Origin: Blautia parvula
GTDB taxonomy: Bacteria; Bacillota; Clostridia; Lachnospirales; Lachnospiraceae
Direction of reading: 5' to 3'
NCBI RefSeq assembly: GCF_020215665.1
Contig: NZ_CP084061.1
Coordinates: 4,307,001-4,371,000, forward strand
DNA length: 64,000 nt
The notes under the pieces are model-generated. The model was not told where the DNA came from, did no database searches, and was given only the letters and a program-made list of their open reading frames with translations. Positions 7,227 through 15,617 of the stretch are shown piece by piece. The position numbers were made by a program, and so were the translations under genes. The stretch's first letter is position 1. Each line of letters opens with the position of its first letter.

Positions 7227-8447
7227 ATGACCCAAAACAACAATTCATGGAGAAAAACTTATTTTACACTTCTTGCCGGACAAGCAATATCCTTTATTAG
7301 CAGCGGTATTTTGCAAATGGCCATTATCTTTTATTTGGTTGCGAAAACTAATTCTGCAATCATATTGACGGCGGCAACACTGATTGGATTTTTGCCGCAA
7401 GCCTGTTTAGGCCCGTTTGCAGGTGCTTTTGTTGACCGGCACAGCCGTAAAAGCGTAATGATTGGTGCGGATTTGATAATTGCCGCCGCTGGCGGTATTC
7501 TGGCGCTGGTGGCGTTTTACATGGAATTGCCCGTATGGTCTATTATGGTTGTCCTGTTAATCCGAAGTGCGGGAACTGCTTTTCATTCTCCAGCATTCAG
7601 CGCAGCAACACCTATGATTGTGCCAAAAGAGGAACTTACAAAATGCGCTGGTTACACGCAGACCATGCAAGCAGTAAGTGCGATTATCAGTCCAGCTGCC
7701 GCAGCGTTTTTATATGCTGTTTGGCCTCTTAATGCAATTATATTGTTAGATATTGTGGGTGCAATCCTTGCCTGTGTGACTGTTGCGATTTCGTCCATAC
7801 CAACGCCTGAACTATGTCCAGAAACGAAAAGACAACAGTTTTTACAGGATATGAAAGAGGGGTATGTGGTATTAAAGCAAAACAGGGGCCTCTTTGCTCT
7901 GCTCTGGATTGGTGTAATTTATATGTTCTTTTATATGCCAATCAGTACGCTTTTTCCTCTCATCTGTATGTCATACTTCAAAGGAACACCGGCCCATGCC
8001 TCTGCCGCTGAAATTGCTTTTGCGGTTGGTATGCTGCTTGGCGGAGTCATTCTGAGCATTTGGGGCGGTTTTAAGAAACGGCGGTACACCATCGGTCTTT
8101 CCGTTCTCCTGATGGGCGTTAGCAATATGCTCTCCGGGCTTTTGCCGCCAGACGCATTTCTTGTCTTTGTTGTGTGCTGTACTGTTATGGGAATTTCCGC
8201 TCCATTTTACGGTGTGCAAAATGCGATTTTTCAAGAAACGGTCAAACCAGAATATCTGGGGAGAGTTTTTTCTCTACTGACAAGCGCCGCTTCCCTCGCC
8301 ATGCCGTTTGGCCTTGTCATTTCCGGGCCTCTGGCGGAGCGGCTGGGAGTTGAGAAATGGTTTGTCATTTGCGGAATTGGCATTATCATCGTTGCGCTTG
8401 CCGTATTTTTACTACCCGGTTTGAGAGAGATTGACAATACGCAATAA
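7227..8447 (+). CDS. MFS drug-efflux transporter, Mef/DHA3-like
   Basis: A 406-residue transporter starting at ATG 7227 behind AAGGAGG; longer frames run into the attenuator. About twelve membrane segments are visible. It closely resembles macrolide efflux proteins of the Mef type: GQAISFISSGILQMAIIFYL, the loop FVDRHSRKSVMIGADL, FYMELPVWSIMVVL, TKCAGYTQTMQA and YLGRVFSL. Such proteins export macrolides by proton antiport; some relatives are tetracycline exporters (for example Tet(40)-like), and I cannot settle the substrate from sequence. Expression is probably inducible through the upstream leader. It is the only likely antibiotic-resistance gene in the window. Confidence 0.85.
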   Translation: MTQNNNSWRKTYFTLLAGQAISFISSGILQMAIIFYLVAKTNSAIILTAATLIGFLPQACLGPFAGAFVDRHSRKSVMIGADLIIAAAGGILALVAFYMELPVWSIMVVLLIRSAGTAFHSPAFSAATPMIVPKEELTKCAGYTQTMQAVSAIISPAAAAFLYAVWPLNAIILLDIVGAILACVTVAISSIPTPELCPETKRQQFLQDMKEGYVVLKQNRGLFALLWIGVIYMFFYMPISTLFPLICMSYFKGTPAHASAAEIAFAVGMLLGGVILSIWGGFKKRRYTIGLSVLLMGVSNMLSGLLPPDAFLVFVVCCTVMGISAPFYGVQNAIFQETVKPEYLGRVFSLLTSAASLAMPFGLVISGPLAERLGVEKWFVICGIGIIIVALAVFLLPGLREIDNTQ

Positions 8448-8477
8448 TCAACTGCACCTTTTTCTATTACTAAACAA

Positions 8478-8527
8478 AATGCCTGGATGGTGGTTCTGAA
8501 AAACCAGAACCGCCGTTCAGGCATTTT
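8478..8527. terminator. Bidirectional terminator after the efflux gene
   Basis: AAATGCCTG and CAGGCATTT form the outer stem and TGGTTCTG with CAGAACC the inner stem. TTTTTT follows on the plus strand and AAAA precedes on the left. It serves the MFS gene and the convergent fragment at 8528. Confidence 0.85.
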
Positions 8528-8905
8528 TTATCTTCGTCCTCTCTGCGGTTTTGGATTCTTCAGCAAGTCGGATTTTTCCGCAATCTTTTTCAGCCACTTC
8601 CGTTCTTCTACTGACAGCTTCCTAAAATTCAGCTTGAGCCGTTTGCAGATAAACGCCAAGTACGCTTGTTCCGTGTCGCTGTCCTGGCTGACGATTTCAC
8701 CAGCAGTTTCCAGCATTTCTTTTAGCGGGTTATCCTCTGGGATGCTGAAAAAATCGTCCTTGTGTGTTTCCCGCAGAGCAAGGGCAATCCCGTTTATGTC
8801 CCGTTGTATCACATAGCGGCAAAACTCGTCCTCATCAATATGGGCGGTGATAAGCTGTCTTACAGACTCTGATTCAATCCAGATAGCAAGGGAGTTTATC
8901 ATTTC
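8528..8905 (-). pseudogene. C-terminal part of an unknown protein, truncated at the insertion edge
   Basis: The minus strand encodes about 125 credible residues (from about INSLAIWIESESVRQLITAH to KNPKPQRGRR), ending at the shared terminator. The charge pattern and predicted helices look like a real soluble protein. Upstream of about 8905 the frame continues only by running antisense through the Mga-like gene, so its start has been lost. Its family is not recognised; it probably belonged to the donor of the resistance segment. Confidence 0.5.
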
Positions 8906-9869
8906 AACCAACGATAAAATAGACATGAATTTTCTTGAATGTACTTCTGCGGAATACGGATACTTTGAATATCTATTGATTCTTGCATGGAAAAGAAAAA
9001 AATATCCTCTAACTTTTGAAAAATCAGAGGAACTGGAAAGCCTCAAGCAATTATTTGTTTTTCCTGAATTAAAAAAGTACTTACAAGAAAATCTTGAAAA
9101 TAAATTGAATATTTCATTTTCTGATCGTGATTATGATTACATATTTTTAGTATATTGCTGTACCAACAGCTGTGTATTTGCTGATAAATGGAAACGGGAA
9201 GATATTGAACTGGTTCATAAGATTATTTTTGCAAATGGTAAAGTGAAACACTTAATCAAAAAATTTGAGAATAAATTTTGCTTAGATGTAACGCAGTCAC
9301 ATGCGTTTAAATCGTCAATCATATATTTTTACAAAAAATGTTTTTTCAATCTTCATTGTATCATTCCAGATAAACACTTTTATTTGGATTCCAAGAAGGA
9401 TTCGTCGAAACTCATGGTTCGACAATGCGTATCAGAAATGATTGATACATGGAAAAAAGAAAACCATATTCCTTATCCTGTTGATGCAGGGCATTTGCAG
9501 TATTTATCTTTGCAAATATTTTCTATTGTTCAGCAGTTCATGAAACCGGTACAAATTTTCATTGTCTCTGATTTAACAGCTGAATTAGAGATTTTAAAAT
9601 TGTATCTTGCACGAAAGTTTTCTCGCCATAGAATTACCATCAAGCCTGTTCTTCTAAATGCTCAGGATTTATCTTTTATGTCAGAATTAGATAATAGTGT
9701 CATCATAACAAAAAAAGTTTTTGCACATCTACTTTCGACAATGGGAATATCAAAAAATAATAGTATTGTACCTATTAATATTGAGGTAAACGAATTAGAT
9801 AAACAAGCTATTGTAGATGCTTTAGTAAAGTGCGAAAAAAATATATTCAGACAATATGTCTTGAAATAA
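8906..9869 (+). pseudogene. Mga-type transcription regulator, N-terminus missing
   Basis: About 320 residues remain. KIDMNFLECTSAEYGYFEYLLILAWKRKKYPL is typical of the central PRD-like region of Mga/AtxA-type regulators, which control surface-protein and pilus genes in Gram-positive cocci. The C-terminal part (VQIFIVSDLTAELEILKLYLARKF) fits the EIIB-like domain. The N-terminal helix-turn-helix domains are absent because the foreign segment begins at about 8905, so DNA binding is lost. Its former targets may have included the pilin and sortase genes on the other side of the insertion. Confidence 0.65.
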
Positions 9870-9945
9870 ATAACTTGACAAAATATATGTTGTCTGATAA
9901 TATCCGAGTTAGTTGCCATTAACTTTGACTATTGGAGGTATGTAT

Positions 9946-10164
9946 ATGAACAACTCTATAAAAAGTGGATTTTTAATTTTAAGTGGAACCATCGGTATTG
10001 TAGGAATAATAATAGCAGCTATGATTTCCCCTGCAACCTCATGGGTAACACCGCCTGGAAGAATGATAGTCAGCATATTGGATAACGGCTTACTAATTCC
10101 TTTTATTTTATTTCTTATACTTTTTTTATGGGGTATATATATGTTACTGAAAAAAGAAAAATAA
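9946..10164 (+). CDS. Small membrane protein, 72 residues
   Basis: The start ATG at 9946 has GGAGG 7 nt upstream; ATG 9940 would be too close. Two hydrophobic segments (SGFLILSGTIGIVGIIIAAMI and GLLIPFILFLILFLWGIYMLL) and a KKEK tail are visible. Family unknown. It begins a run of three small membrane protein genes on the plus strand. Confidence 0.65.
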   Translation: MNNSIKSGFLILSGTIGIVGIIIAAMISPATSWVTPPGRMIVSILDNGLLIPFILFLILFLWGIYMLLKKEK

Positions 10165-10196
10165 AGCAAAAGTATATAAATTACGGAGGAGTGTAT

Positions 10197-10430
10197 ATGC
10201 ATATTTTCAAAAAAATTTTTACTATATTAGCAATTATATTTGGTTCTCTTGGATTAATGAATATAGTATCTACTGACGTTGCATTGCCATTAATGTATTT
10301 TTTTATGGGATTAACACTCCTGACAACCGCAAAAGAATTTTATGATAAAAACAAAAAGAAAGATGCCATAATCTCGATAGTAGCTGCAATTTTGGTCTAT
10401 ACAGCTACGATTCTCAAAGTATTTGCCTAA
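10197..10430 (+). CDS. Small membrane protein, paralogue of the gene at 4527
   Basis: A 77-residue protein with three hydrophobic segments, starting at ATG 10197 behind GGAGGAG. IFGSLGLMNIVST is identical to the protein at 4527-4769 and most of the rest is similar. DUF3953-like; function unknown. Confidence 0.75.
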   Translation: MHIFKKIFTILAIIFGSLGLMNIVSTDVALPLMYFFMGLTLLTTAKEFYDKNKKKDAIISIVAAILVYTATILKVFA

Positions 10431-10517
10431 TCCTAATAAAGTAACTCTATTTCAGTTACAAAGGCAAATCTTCAAATTCAAGAATTTTTATGAGAAAACG
10501 GCATGGGAGGTTACAAT

Positions 10518-10835
10518 ATGGAAAAAATAAGAAAAAAATGGAGTAGCATGGATTTATTTGGTAAATGTTCCTATTTGTCAGTTGGCTTATTATTTTTTTT
10601 GATTCCATTTACAGGTTTAGTTTTGGAGTCATTAAACATATCTATTATAAAATTTGAGATTATTTTGGGAATATATGTACTGAGCATTATCTGTTCTATT
10701 CTAGCAAAAAAATGGAAATTAATAATAATTGCAACTGTTGGGGCATTACTGCTATGGGCAATCACAATAGGTATTGCAGAGATTTTATGGTATTATCTAA
10801 AGTCCTGGTTCGATATAGATATTTCATATCGTTAA
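10518..10835 (+). CDS. Small membrane protein, 105 residues
   Basis: Starts at ATG 10518 with GGGAGG upstream. The N-terminus is basic (MEKIRKKWSSMDLFGK), followed by three hydrophobic segments. No family recognised. It follows the preceding small membrane gene by about 90 bp and is probably co-transcribed. Confidence 0.65.
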   Translation: MEKIRKKWSSMDLFGKCSYLSVGLLFFLIPFTGLVLESLNISIIKFEIILGIYVLSIICSILAKKWKLIIIATVGALLLWAITIGIAEILWYYLKSWFDIDISYR

Positions 10836-10931
10836 AAACTAATCTATGCAAGAAAATATAAGAGAAATGTTAAGGTCGTTTCAAATTTTATGTAAACTAA
10901 AAACTGATATCAGATATATCATGAGTTACTT

Positions 10932-10961
10932 GGGCAGAGCCGATTTTTTGAGGTTCTGCCC
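10932..10961. terminator. Terminator after the small membrane protein run
   Basis: GGGCAGA and TCTGCCC pair, extended by GCC and GGT, around a T-rich loop. It ends the plus-strand cluster, with TTGCTTG following. The remaining intergenic bases 10836-11092 show no gene. Confidence 0.7.
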
Positions 10962-11092
10962 TTGCTTGTATTATAATGTAGCTTCCAGACATATCAAGCT
11001 TTCTCTTTATAAGCCTTTATACTTTATCACAGAATACCTTTTGTTTTCAGTTTTCCTCATGGTCATGAGATATTTTTCGCTTAAATCGTGTT

Positions 11093-11383
11093 TTATGAAC
11101 CTTTCGACTTCTCTTCACGTGCCATTTGAATTGTTTCTAATGCTTTCTGAATTCGTTCCTTTGCATAAGGAGGTCTTAAATTCAATGATAACCGTCCCTT
11201 TTGGATTATATAGGTTTCACTCCCTTCTTTTGTTGAGTTGCTTAGATAGCAGCATTCCGGATATCTCTCTGCAAAATTCTTTAGTCGTTTCTGTAATCCC
11301 TGATTAAATGTATAGACACTATAATATCGATCTTCTTCATTTGTCAGGATAATCGTTTCTTTCTCATACTTTGACAGTTTCAT
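11093..11383 (-). CDS. Conserved ICE protein of unknown function, 96 residues
   Basis: Starts at ATG 11383 behind GGAGAGG. It is soluble and mixed alpha/beta (ETIILTNEEDRYYSVYTFNQGLQKRLKNF), with a basic C-terminus. I recognise it only as a protein type found at the end of conjugation operons of this ICE family. It lies 5 bp downstream of the YodL-domain gene and is the last gene of the minus-strand operon visible here. Confidence 0.6.
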   Translation of the reverse strand: MKLSKYEKETIILTNEEDRYYSVYTFNQGLQKRLKNFAERYPECCYLSNSTKEGSETYIIQKGRLSLNLRPPYAKERIQKALETIQMAREEKSKGS

Positions 11384-11388
11384 AGCAT

Positions 11389-12264
11389 CTATCCTCTCCT
11401 CCTTTCCATATCCTGCTCCAAATATCTCGGTACCGGTTTTCCAGATTTCACAGCGATTGCAATCTGTTTTTCCCGTAATCTCTTGATCACCGACTCTCTT
11501 TTCTTTGGTTTCTTTTTTGAGGATTGTTCTGATCTTTGTGCCGGCTTTCTTTCCACTCTTTTCCCTTCTGCACTTTTCAGATTGTTTACCTGGCCGTCCA
11601 CCATATTATAATTTCCTTCTGTTCCGGATTCCCAGCTTCTCTCATAAGTCCCATTCTCATAAAATTTCTGATAATGTTCCAGCCTGTCTTTATATGTTTG
11701 ATGTTCCTGTTCCCTTTGTTCCGGTACTTTCATAATCTCATGGAGTTTCTGTTTGGTTTTTTCATCGAATCCATTCTGACATTCCTCCATGATCATCTTC
11801 CCATAACTGTCTAAGATGATATAGGCAACCTGCCTGTGATATTCCTGATGCTCCATGAGATAAAACTGTTTTCCATCAATGATGATATCATCCGTAGCCA
11901 TCCAATTTCCCGGCTTTCCACTAATGCGATAATTTTCCGTATCCAACGTGACCAATGTACCTGACGGGTTTAATCGGATGAACCCTGATAAAAGCTGTGG
12001 ATAGTCTTCATTGACATAATAACAATGGATTTCCCCATTCTGATTCAGTACAAGCACATCACTGACTTCACAAGACTCTTTCATACGTTTCCATAAAGCA
12101 ATCGCACTCTCCCCCGGCAATAATGGTCTGAGATCTATCTGCCGGTAATATTCAATCCGTATCGCAAGTTTCCTGCTTACCGCTTCCTGATAGGAAAGAT
12201 GCCAGAGGTCTCTCCCTTCCGAATTACGGTCTACTCGGTAAACTGCAAATTGATCATTCTTCAT
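11389..12264 (-). CDS. YodL/DUF4316-domain protein
   Basis: A 291-residue protein. ATG 12264 is chosen because GGAGG sits 9 nt upstream, inside the end of the preceding gene. The N-terminal FAVYRVDRNSEGRDLWHLSY is a YodL-like (DUF4316) module; DVLVLNQNGEIHCYYVNE resembles the linked module in the ArdC-type neighbour. The C-terminus is Lys/Arg-rich (KKKPKKRESVIKRLREKQ), suggesting nucleic-acid contact. Such proteins accompany relaxosome or antirestriction functions in Clostridial ICEs, but no activity is established. Confidence 0.7.
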   Translation of the reverse strand: MKNDQFAVYRVDRNSEGRDLWHLSYQEAVSRKLAIRIEYYRQIDLRPLLPGESAIALWKRMKESCEVSDVLVLNQNGEIHCYYVNEDYPQLLSGFIRLNPSGTLVTLDTENYRISGKPGNWMATDDIIIDGKQFYLMEHQEYHRQVAYIILDSYGKMIMEECQNGFDEKTKQKLHEIMKVPEQREQEHQTYKDRLEHYQKFYENGTYERSWESGTEGNYNMVDGQVNNLKSAEGKRVERKPAQRSEQSSKKKPKKRESVIKRLREKQIAIAVKSGKPVPRYLEQDMERRRG

Positions 12265-12514
12265 AAGCATCATCCTCCAGGTTATTCAGATAACGATTCA
12301 GATCCAGGGAATAATAATATTTATCTTCGATCATCTGTAACTTACTGATTGCAGAGGCAATCGTTTCCAGCAGATCGTCTTCCAATGGATCTTCTTTCGC
12401 TTCTTCTAATGCCTCTAAGGTATCCTTCAAAATATCTATCGTATCTTTTCTTGTGTTTTCGTGGAAAAGAGCCACAACCGTCAATTCATCTTCTTCAAAT
12501 GTTACTTTACTCAT
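12254..12514 (-). CDS. Transposon-transfer assisting protein (TTRAP-like)
   Basis: An 86-residue acidic, helical protein (FEEDELTVVALFHENTRKDTIDIL...). It fits the TTRAP family (PF14203), short proteins in ICEs of the Tn1549/CTn type, whose role in transfer is only inferred from context. Its start overlaps the stop of the ArdC-type gene by 4 nt (ATGA) and its end overlaps the next gene, so the three are translationally coupled. Confidence 0.65.
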   Translation of the reverse strand: MSKVTFEEDELTVVALFHENTRKDTIDILKDTLEALEEAKEDPLEDDLLETIASAISKLQMIEDKYYYSLDLNRYLNNLEDDAYEE

Positions 12515-14460
12515 AAGCTCATATCCTCCCTTCTTTTTTGAGATTTGGTTTTCTGTATCTCTCCTTTTTCTTCTTTTGGTCTGGTTTTCTCTACATTCAG
12601 TGGCTTTTCCTCGATATATTGTTCTACACGTTTCAGGGCTTCCTGCACCAACTTGTTCTCCCTGTAAAATGGTATGGAATCTAAGATCTCTCTTTGTGAT
12701 CTTCCGGCAACCATCAGATCCATCATTCCGTCATAATCACCGCCTTCCTGCAGGTTAAAACCAACAGATTTGAGCCCATTCATTCGTTCTGCAGGTATCT
12801 TCTCATACGCTTCTAAAGCTTCCGGCAAAGTAAGATCATGATGAACTTCTCCTAATACCGGAAACTCTGAACATTCTGCCGCATAGAAACTGATACAACT
12901 CGTTTGCTCTAAGATATCCTTTTTCTGAATGTCACTTTCCATTCCGAGTATCTTTTTTCTCTCTTCTACAAAATCCGGAAGTTCCTGGAATCCAAAGCGA
13001 TCCACAAAATATGCTTTCATATCCCCATTCTGATTCATGATCACAACATCACTGACAGACAGGGAGTGTGCCTTATAATCAGCCGGTGGATCATCATTAA
13101 AAATACTGTAAACTGCATTCATATCTTCATTTGGCAGATACAGGCTGGAATAAACACATCGATACTGATCAGCAGTTATCGTGATCCCTTTTTCCTGCAA
13201 GTCTTCCATCCCCACAAATAATTGATCTCTTCCTGTTCCATTTTCATCTAAATGATAGATTGAGAGCCTGCATTCTTTCCTTGTAAACATCATTTCTTCA
13301 AAACTATGTTCAAACCGTTCCGGATATATTACTCGCTCTACACGTTCTTTCTGGATTGGATCTCCTTTTTCTATGATAGCTTCTACCCATCGTTCCACTT
13401 CATTCCAGGATTTTGCAAATAAATGTCCCTGCATCCTATGGGTGCCATCCGGAATAAACTGCAGATGTTGAGAATTGCTTTCTTCTTTTGCAAAACGGTA
13501 TCCGGCAGCTTCTACGGCAGCAATTAATTTCTCTTGTTTCTGTTCCAGCATCATTTCTATTTTTTCTGTCAGTTCATCGATCATTTCTCCTGCTGTCTTA
13601 CGGATCACATCCATAGAGGCTTTCAGTTCTCTCATTTCTTTTCCACTGCTCCAACCTGCAATATACGGAAAACTGTATTCTGACGTATCCAGTTCAAAGG
13701 CAGAGCACACACAATACGCGACTGACTCTGCTTCCACTTCTTTTGTCAGCCGGTCCTTCTCGATGCCCTGGCTTTCCATGATCTCCTTGTCATGTAACCT
13801 TGCATGTGCGGTTTCATGGATTGCTGTTTTTAAAGTCTGGCTCTGGCTCATATCTTTTTTGATCACGATTTCTTTATCCAGGTTGTGATAATAACCGTTT
13901 GCAGATCCTTCGATCGCATCGAATCGTATCGGTACTGGTGAGATTTCCCGGATTGCTTGCAGGAATAAGTCAAAATCTTCTACTGCCGCTGTCAGGATTT
14001 CAGGAGCAAGTGTCTGGATCGGCTCTCCTGTGGTCTGTTCAATATCAAATACTGTAATCGCCTTGAAACAAGGAAGTGTGACCTCCACCTCTTCCGTCTT
14101 TGGTTTTCCATCCGGACCGATCACCGGTTTCTGATCCTGATCCAATACTGCCTGCTCCTTTTTCCTTTTGATCGGCGCCGGTGCGATAATGGTAATTCCC
14201 TTCTCCCCTTTTTTTACCTGTCTGCCCATAGACTGCCAGTTCCGATATCCTGTTACTAAGGTGGCATCCGGTCTTTGCATGGCGATCAACAGCGTATTAT
14301 TAAAAGAATAATTATGGAATTTTGACATGGTTTTCAAATATTCCTGATACCGTTCACTGGTAAATAATTCTGCGACTCCTGTTTCCAGGTTTTGCATGAT
14401 ACTGTCCATATCTTTCCCCTGTATGGGAAGTAATTTAGTTTTTGTCAATTCTTCACTCAT
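12511..14460 (-). CDS. ArdC-like antirestriction protein with metallopeptidase and YodL modules
   Basis: A 649-residue multidomain protein. Residues about 20-140 form an ArdC-type single-strand DNA-binding domain (FHNYSFNNTLLIAMQRPDATLVTGYRNW). Residues about 155-305 are the associated zinc-peptidase-like domain with HETAHARLH at 215-223. The second half holds YodL-like and related modules (LSIYHLDENGTGRDQLFVGMEDL). Known ArdC proteins protect incoming single-stranded plasmid DNA from restriction during conjugation. Its site in a conjugation operon agrees with that role. The fusion to YodL-type modules is common in Clostridial ICEs but their function is unknown. Confidence 0.85.
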   Translation of the reverse strand: MSEELTKTKLLPIQGKDMDSIMQNLETGVAELFTSERYQEYLKTMSKFHNYSFNNTLLIAMQRPDATLVTGYRNWQSMGRQVKKGEKGITIIAPAPIKRKKEQAVLDQDQKPVIGPDGKPKTEEVEVTLPCFKAITVFDIEQTTGEPIQTLAPEILTAAVEDFDLFLQAIREISPVPIRFDAIEGSANGYYHNLDKEIVIKKDMSQSQTLKTAIHETAHARLHDKEIMESQGIEKDRLTKEVEAESVAYCVCSAFELDTSEYSFPYIAGWSSGKEMRELKASMDVIRKTAGEMIDELTEKIEMMLEQKQEKLIAAVEAAGYRFAKEESNSQHLQFIPDGTHRMQGHLFAKSWNEVERWVEAIIEKGDPIQKERVERVIYPERFEHSFEEMMFTRKECRLSIYHLDENGTGRDQLFVGMEDLQEKGITITADQYRCVYSSLYLPNEDMNAVYSIFNDDPPADYKAHSLSVSDVVIMNQNGDMKAYFVDRFGFQELPDFVEERKKILGMESDIQKKDILEQTSCISFYAAECSEFPVLGEVHHDLTLPEALEAYEKIPAERMNGLKSVGFNLQEGGDYDGMMDLMVAGRSQREILDSIPFYRENKLVQEALKRVEQYIEEKPLNVEKTRPKEEKGEIQKTKSQKRREDMSL

Positions 14461-14486
14461 TCATTTCCTCTCTTTCTCTTTTAAAA

Positions 14487-14518
14487 AATCCCCCATACAG
14501 CCGTGTGTATGAGGGATT
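14487..14518 (-). terminator. Hairpin between the DUF5688 and ArdC-like genes
   Basis: AATCCCCCATACA pairs with TGTATGAGGGATT. On the minus strand it lies between the DUF5688 stop and the ArdC-like start and is followed by T-rich sequence, so it may partly terminate or process the operon transcript. Confidence 0.6.
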
Positions 14519-14549
14519 CCCATCTTATTGTTATACGGACTCTACACTT

Positions 14550-15605
14550 CTATAATTCCATAGCATGTTTCTTTGGTTTTGGATGCTCCATCTTCTGCTC
14601 TTTTCCGGTATGTTCATTTTTATCAAGCTTGGCTGCCTTTTCTTTCTGACGCTCTGCAAATTTATCTGCCCTTTCAAATACCCGGTCTTTCACATCATAA
14701 TGATAGACATGATCGGAAAGTCGTTCTTCCGGAGCGACTTCATTTTCATTGATCGTCTGGACCATATCCTCCAGAACCCGGTAATCAAATGCTCCATTAT
14801 CCGGAATGACTAATGTTTCATGAGTGGAAGAAGGCAGAATAAAAAAGTTTCCCTGAAAGCCTTCCCCGATCTGATCCATTACTTCCGGATAAAAAATCAC
14901 ACCTGCTCCACCTACTGTCTGTGAGTTCGTTACAATAAACATCGGATTCTCACTTCCCATTCCATTTGAGATAACTTCTGCAATACTCTGAACAGATTCA
15001 TCTTTCAGAATTGTTTCTGGTCCCATTCCCATAAGCTGCTCGATCATACTTCCCATTACCATCACATGGATGGGTCTGACATTCGGACTGTTTTCCATAG
15101 CATCTGCATGAAGCTGTTCCTCACTGATCCCATAACGCTTTAAAATATCATTCGTGATCGTCGTAGAACCCACCCCAATATCATCAATGCGGATGGCAAG
15201 ATGATAGGTAATTGCCAGATCTTCTCTCATCTGGTGAGGTACGTTCTGCAGCATTTCTTCATTTTTTTCTGCCGAAGATACGCGGATGAACAGCTTCTTC
15301 TTTGCATTCTCATATTCTGTAATGCTCTTCGGATTAAACTGCTCCGGTACATCAAGCACCAGTTCCGTAATGCTTCTCAAAATGCTTCCCATAGAAATCT
15401 CTGGATCTGACTGATACATTTTGTACAATTGATTCAGATTAAAAGTGGGAGCGATTACCTGATTTTCTTTTAAGACCGTAATTCCGAGATAATTCTCATT
15501 TAATTTCTTTACCTCTTCAATTCTTACCTGTGCATCTTCATATTCAATCGGAAGAAACTGTTTGATTCCTCCCTTTACTTCGTTAACAAATTGATTAAAT
15601 TCCAT
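14550..15605 (-). CDS. DUF5688 family protein
   Basis: A 351-residue soluble protein starting at ATG 15605 with AGGAGG upstream. The whole length fits DUF5688: an N-terminal QFVNEVKGGIKQFLP, central segments YHLAIRIDDIGVGSTTITNDIL and NPMFIVTNSQTVGGAGVIFYP, and FFILPSSTHETLVIPD. The C-terminus is Lys-rich. The family is frequent in ICEs of gut Firmicutes beside topB; function unknown. The gene starts 12 bp after the topB stop. Confidence 0.85.
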   Translation of the reverse strand: MEFNQFVNEVKGGIKQFLPIEYEDAQVRIEEVKKLNENYLGITVLKENQVIAPTFNLNQLYKMYQSDPEISMGSILRSITELVLDVPEQFNPKSITEYENAKKKLFIRVSSAEKNEEMLQNVPHQMREDLAITYHLAIRIDDIGVGSTTITNDILKRYGISEEQLHADAMENSPNVRPIHVMVMGSMIEQLMGMGPETILKDESVQSIAEVISNGMGSENPMFIVTNSQTVGGAGVIFYPEVMDQIGEGFQGNFFILPSSTHETLVIPDNGAFDYRVLEDMVQTINENEVAPEERLSDHVYHYDVKDRVFERADKFAERQKEKAAKLDKNEHTGKEQKMEHPKPKKHAMEL

Positions 15606-15617
15606 ATTTTATTCCTC

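Larger units (their letters stand above)
6176..8905 (+). mobile_element. Foreign segment carrying a drug-efflux gene
   Basis: The left edge interrupts a sortase gene and the right edge interrupts an Mga-type regulator. Base composition changes at both edges: 6180-6900 is clearly GC-rich, the flanks AT-rich. Inside are about 700 bp of non-coding DNA, an attenuator-controlled MFS gene and a truncated minus-strand gene. I see no transposase or terminal repeats, so homologous or illegitimate recombination is as likely as transposition. Edges are approximate to about 20 bp. Confidence 0.65.

Noticed and set aside
8487-8816. Plus-strand open frame after the efflux gene
   Set aside because: It overlaps the terminator and runs antisense to a better coding frame; no start site is seen.
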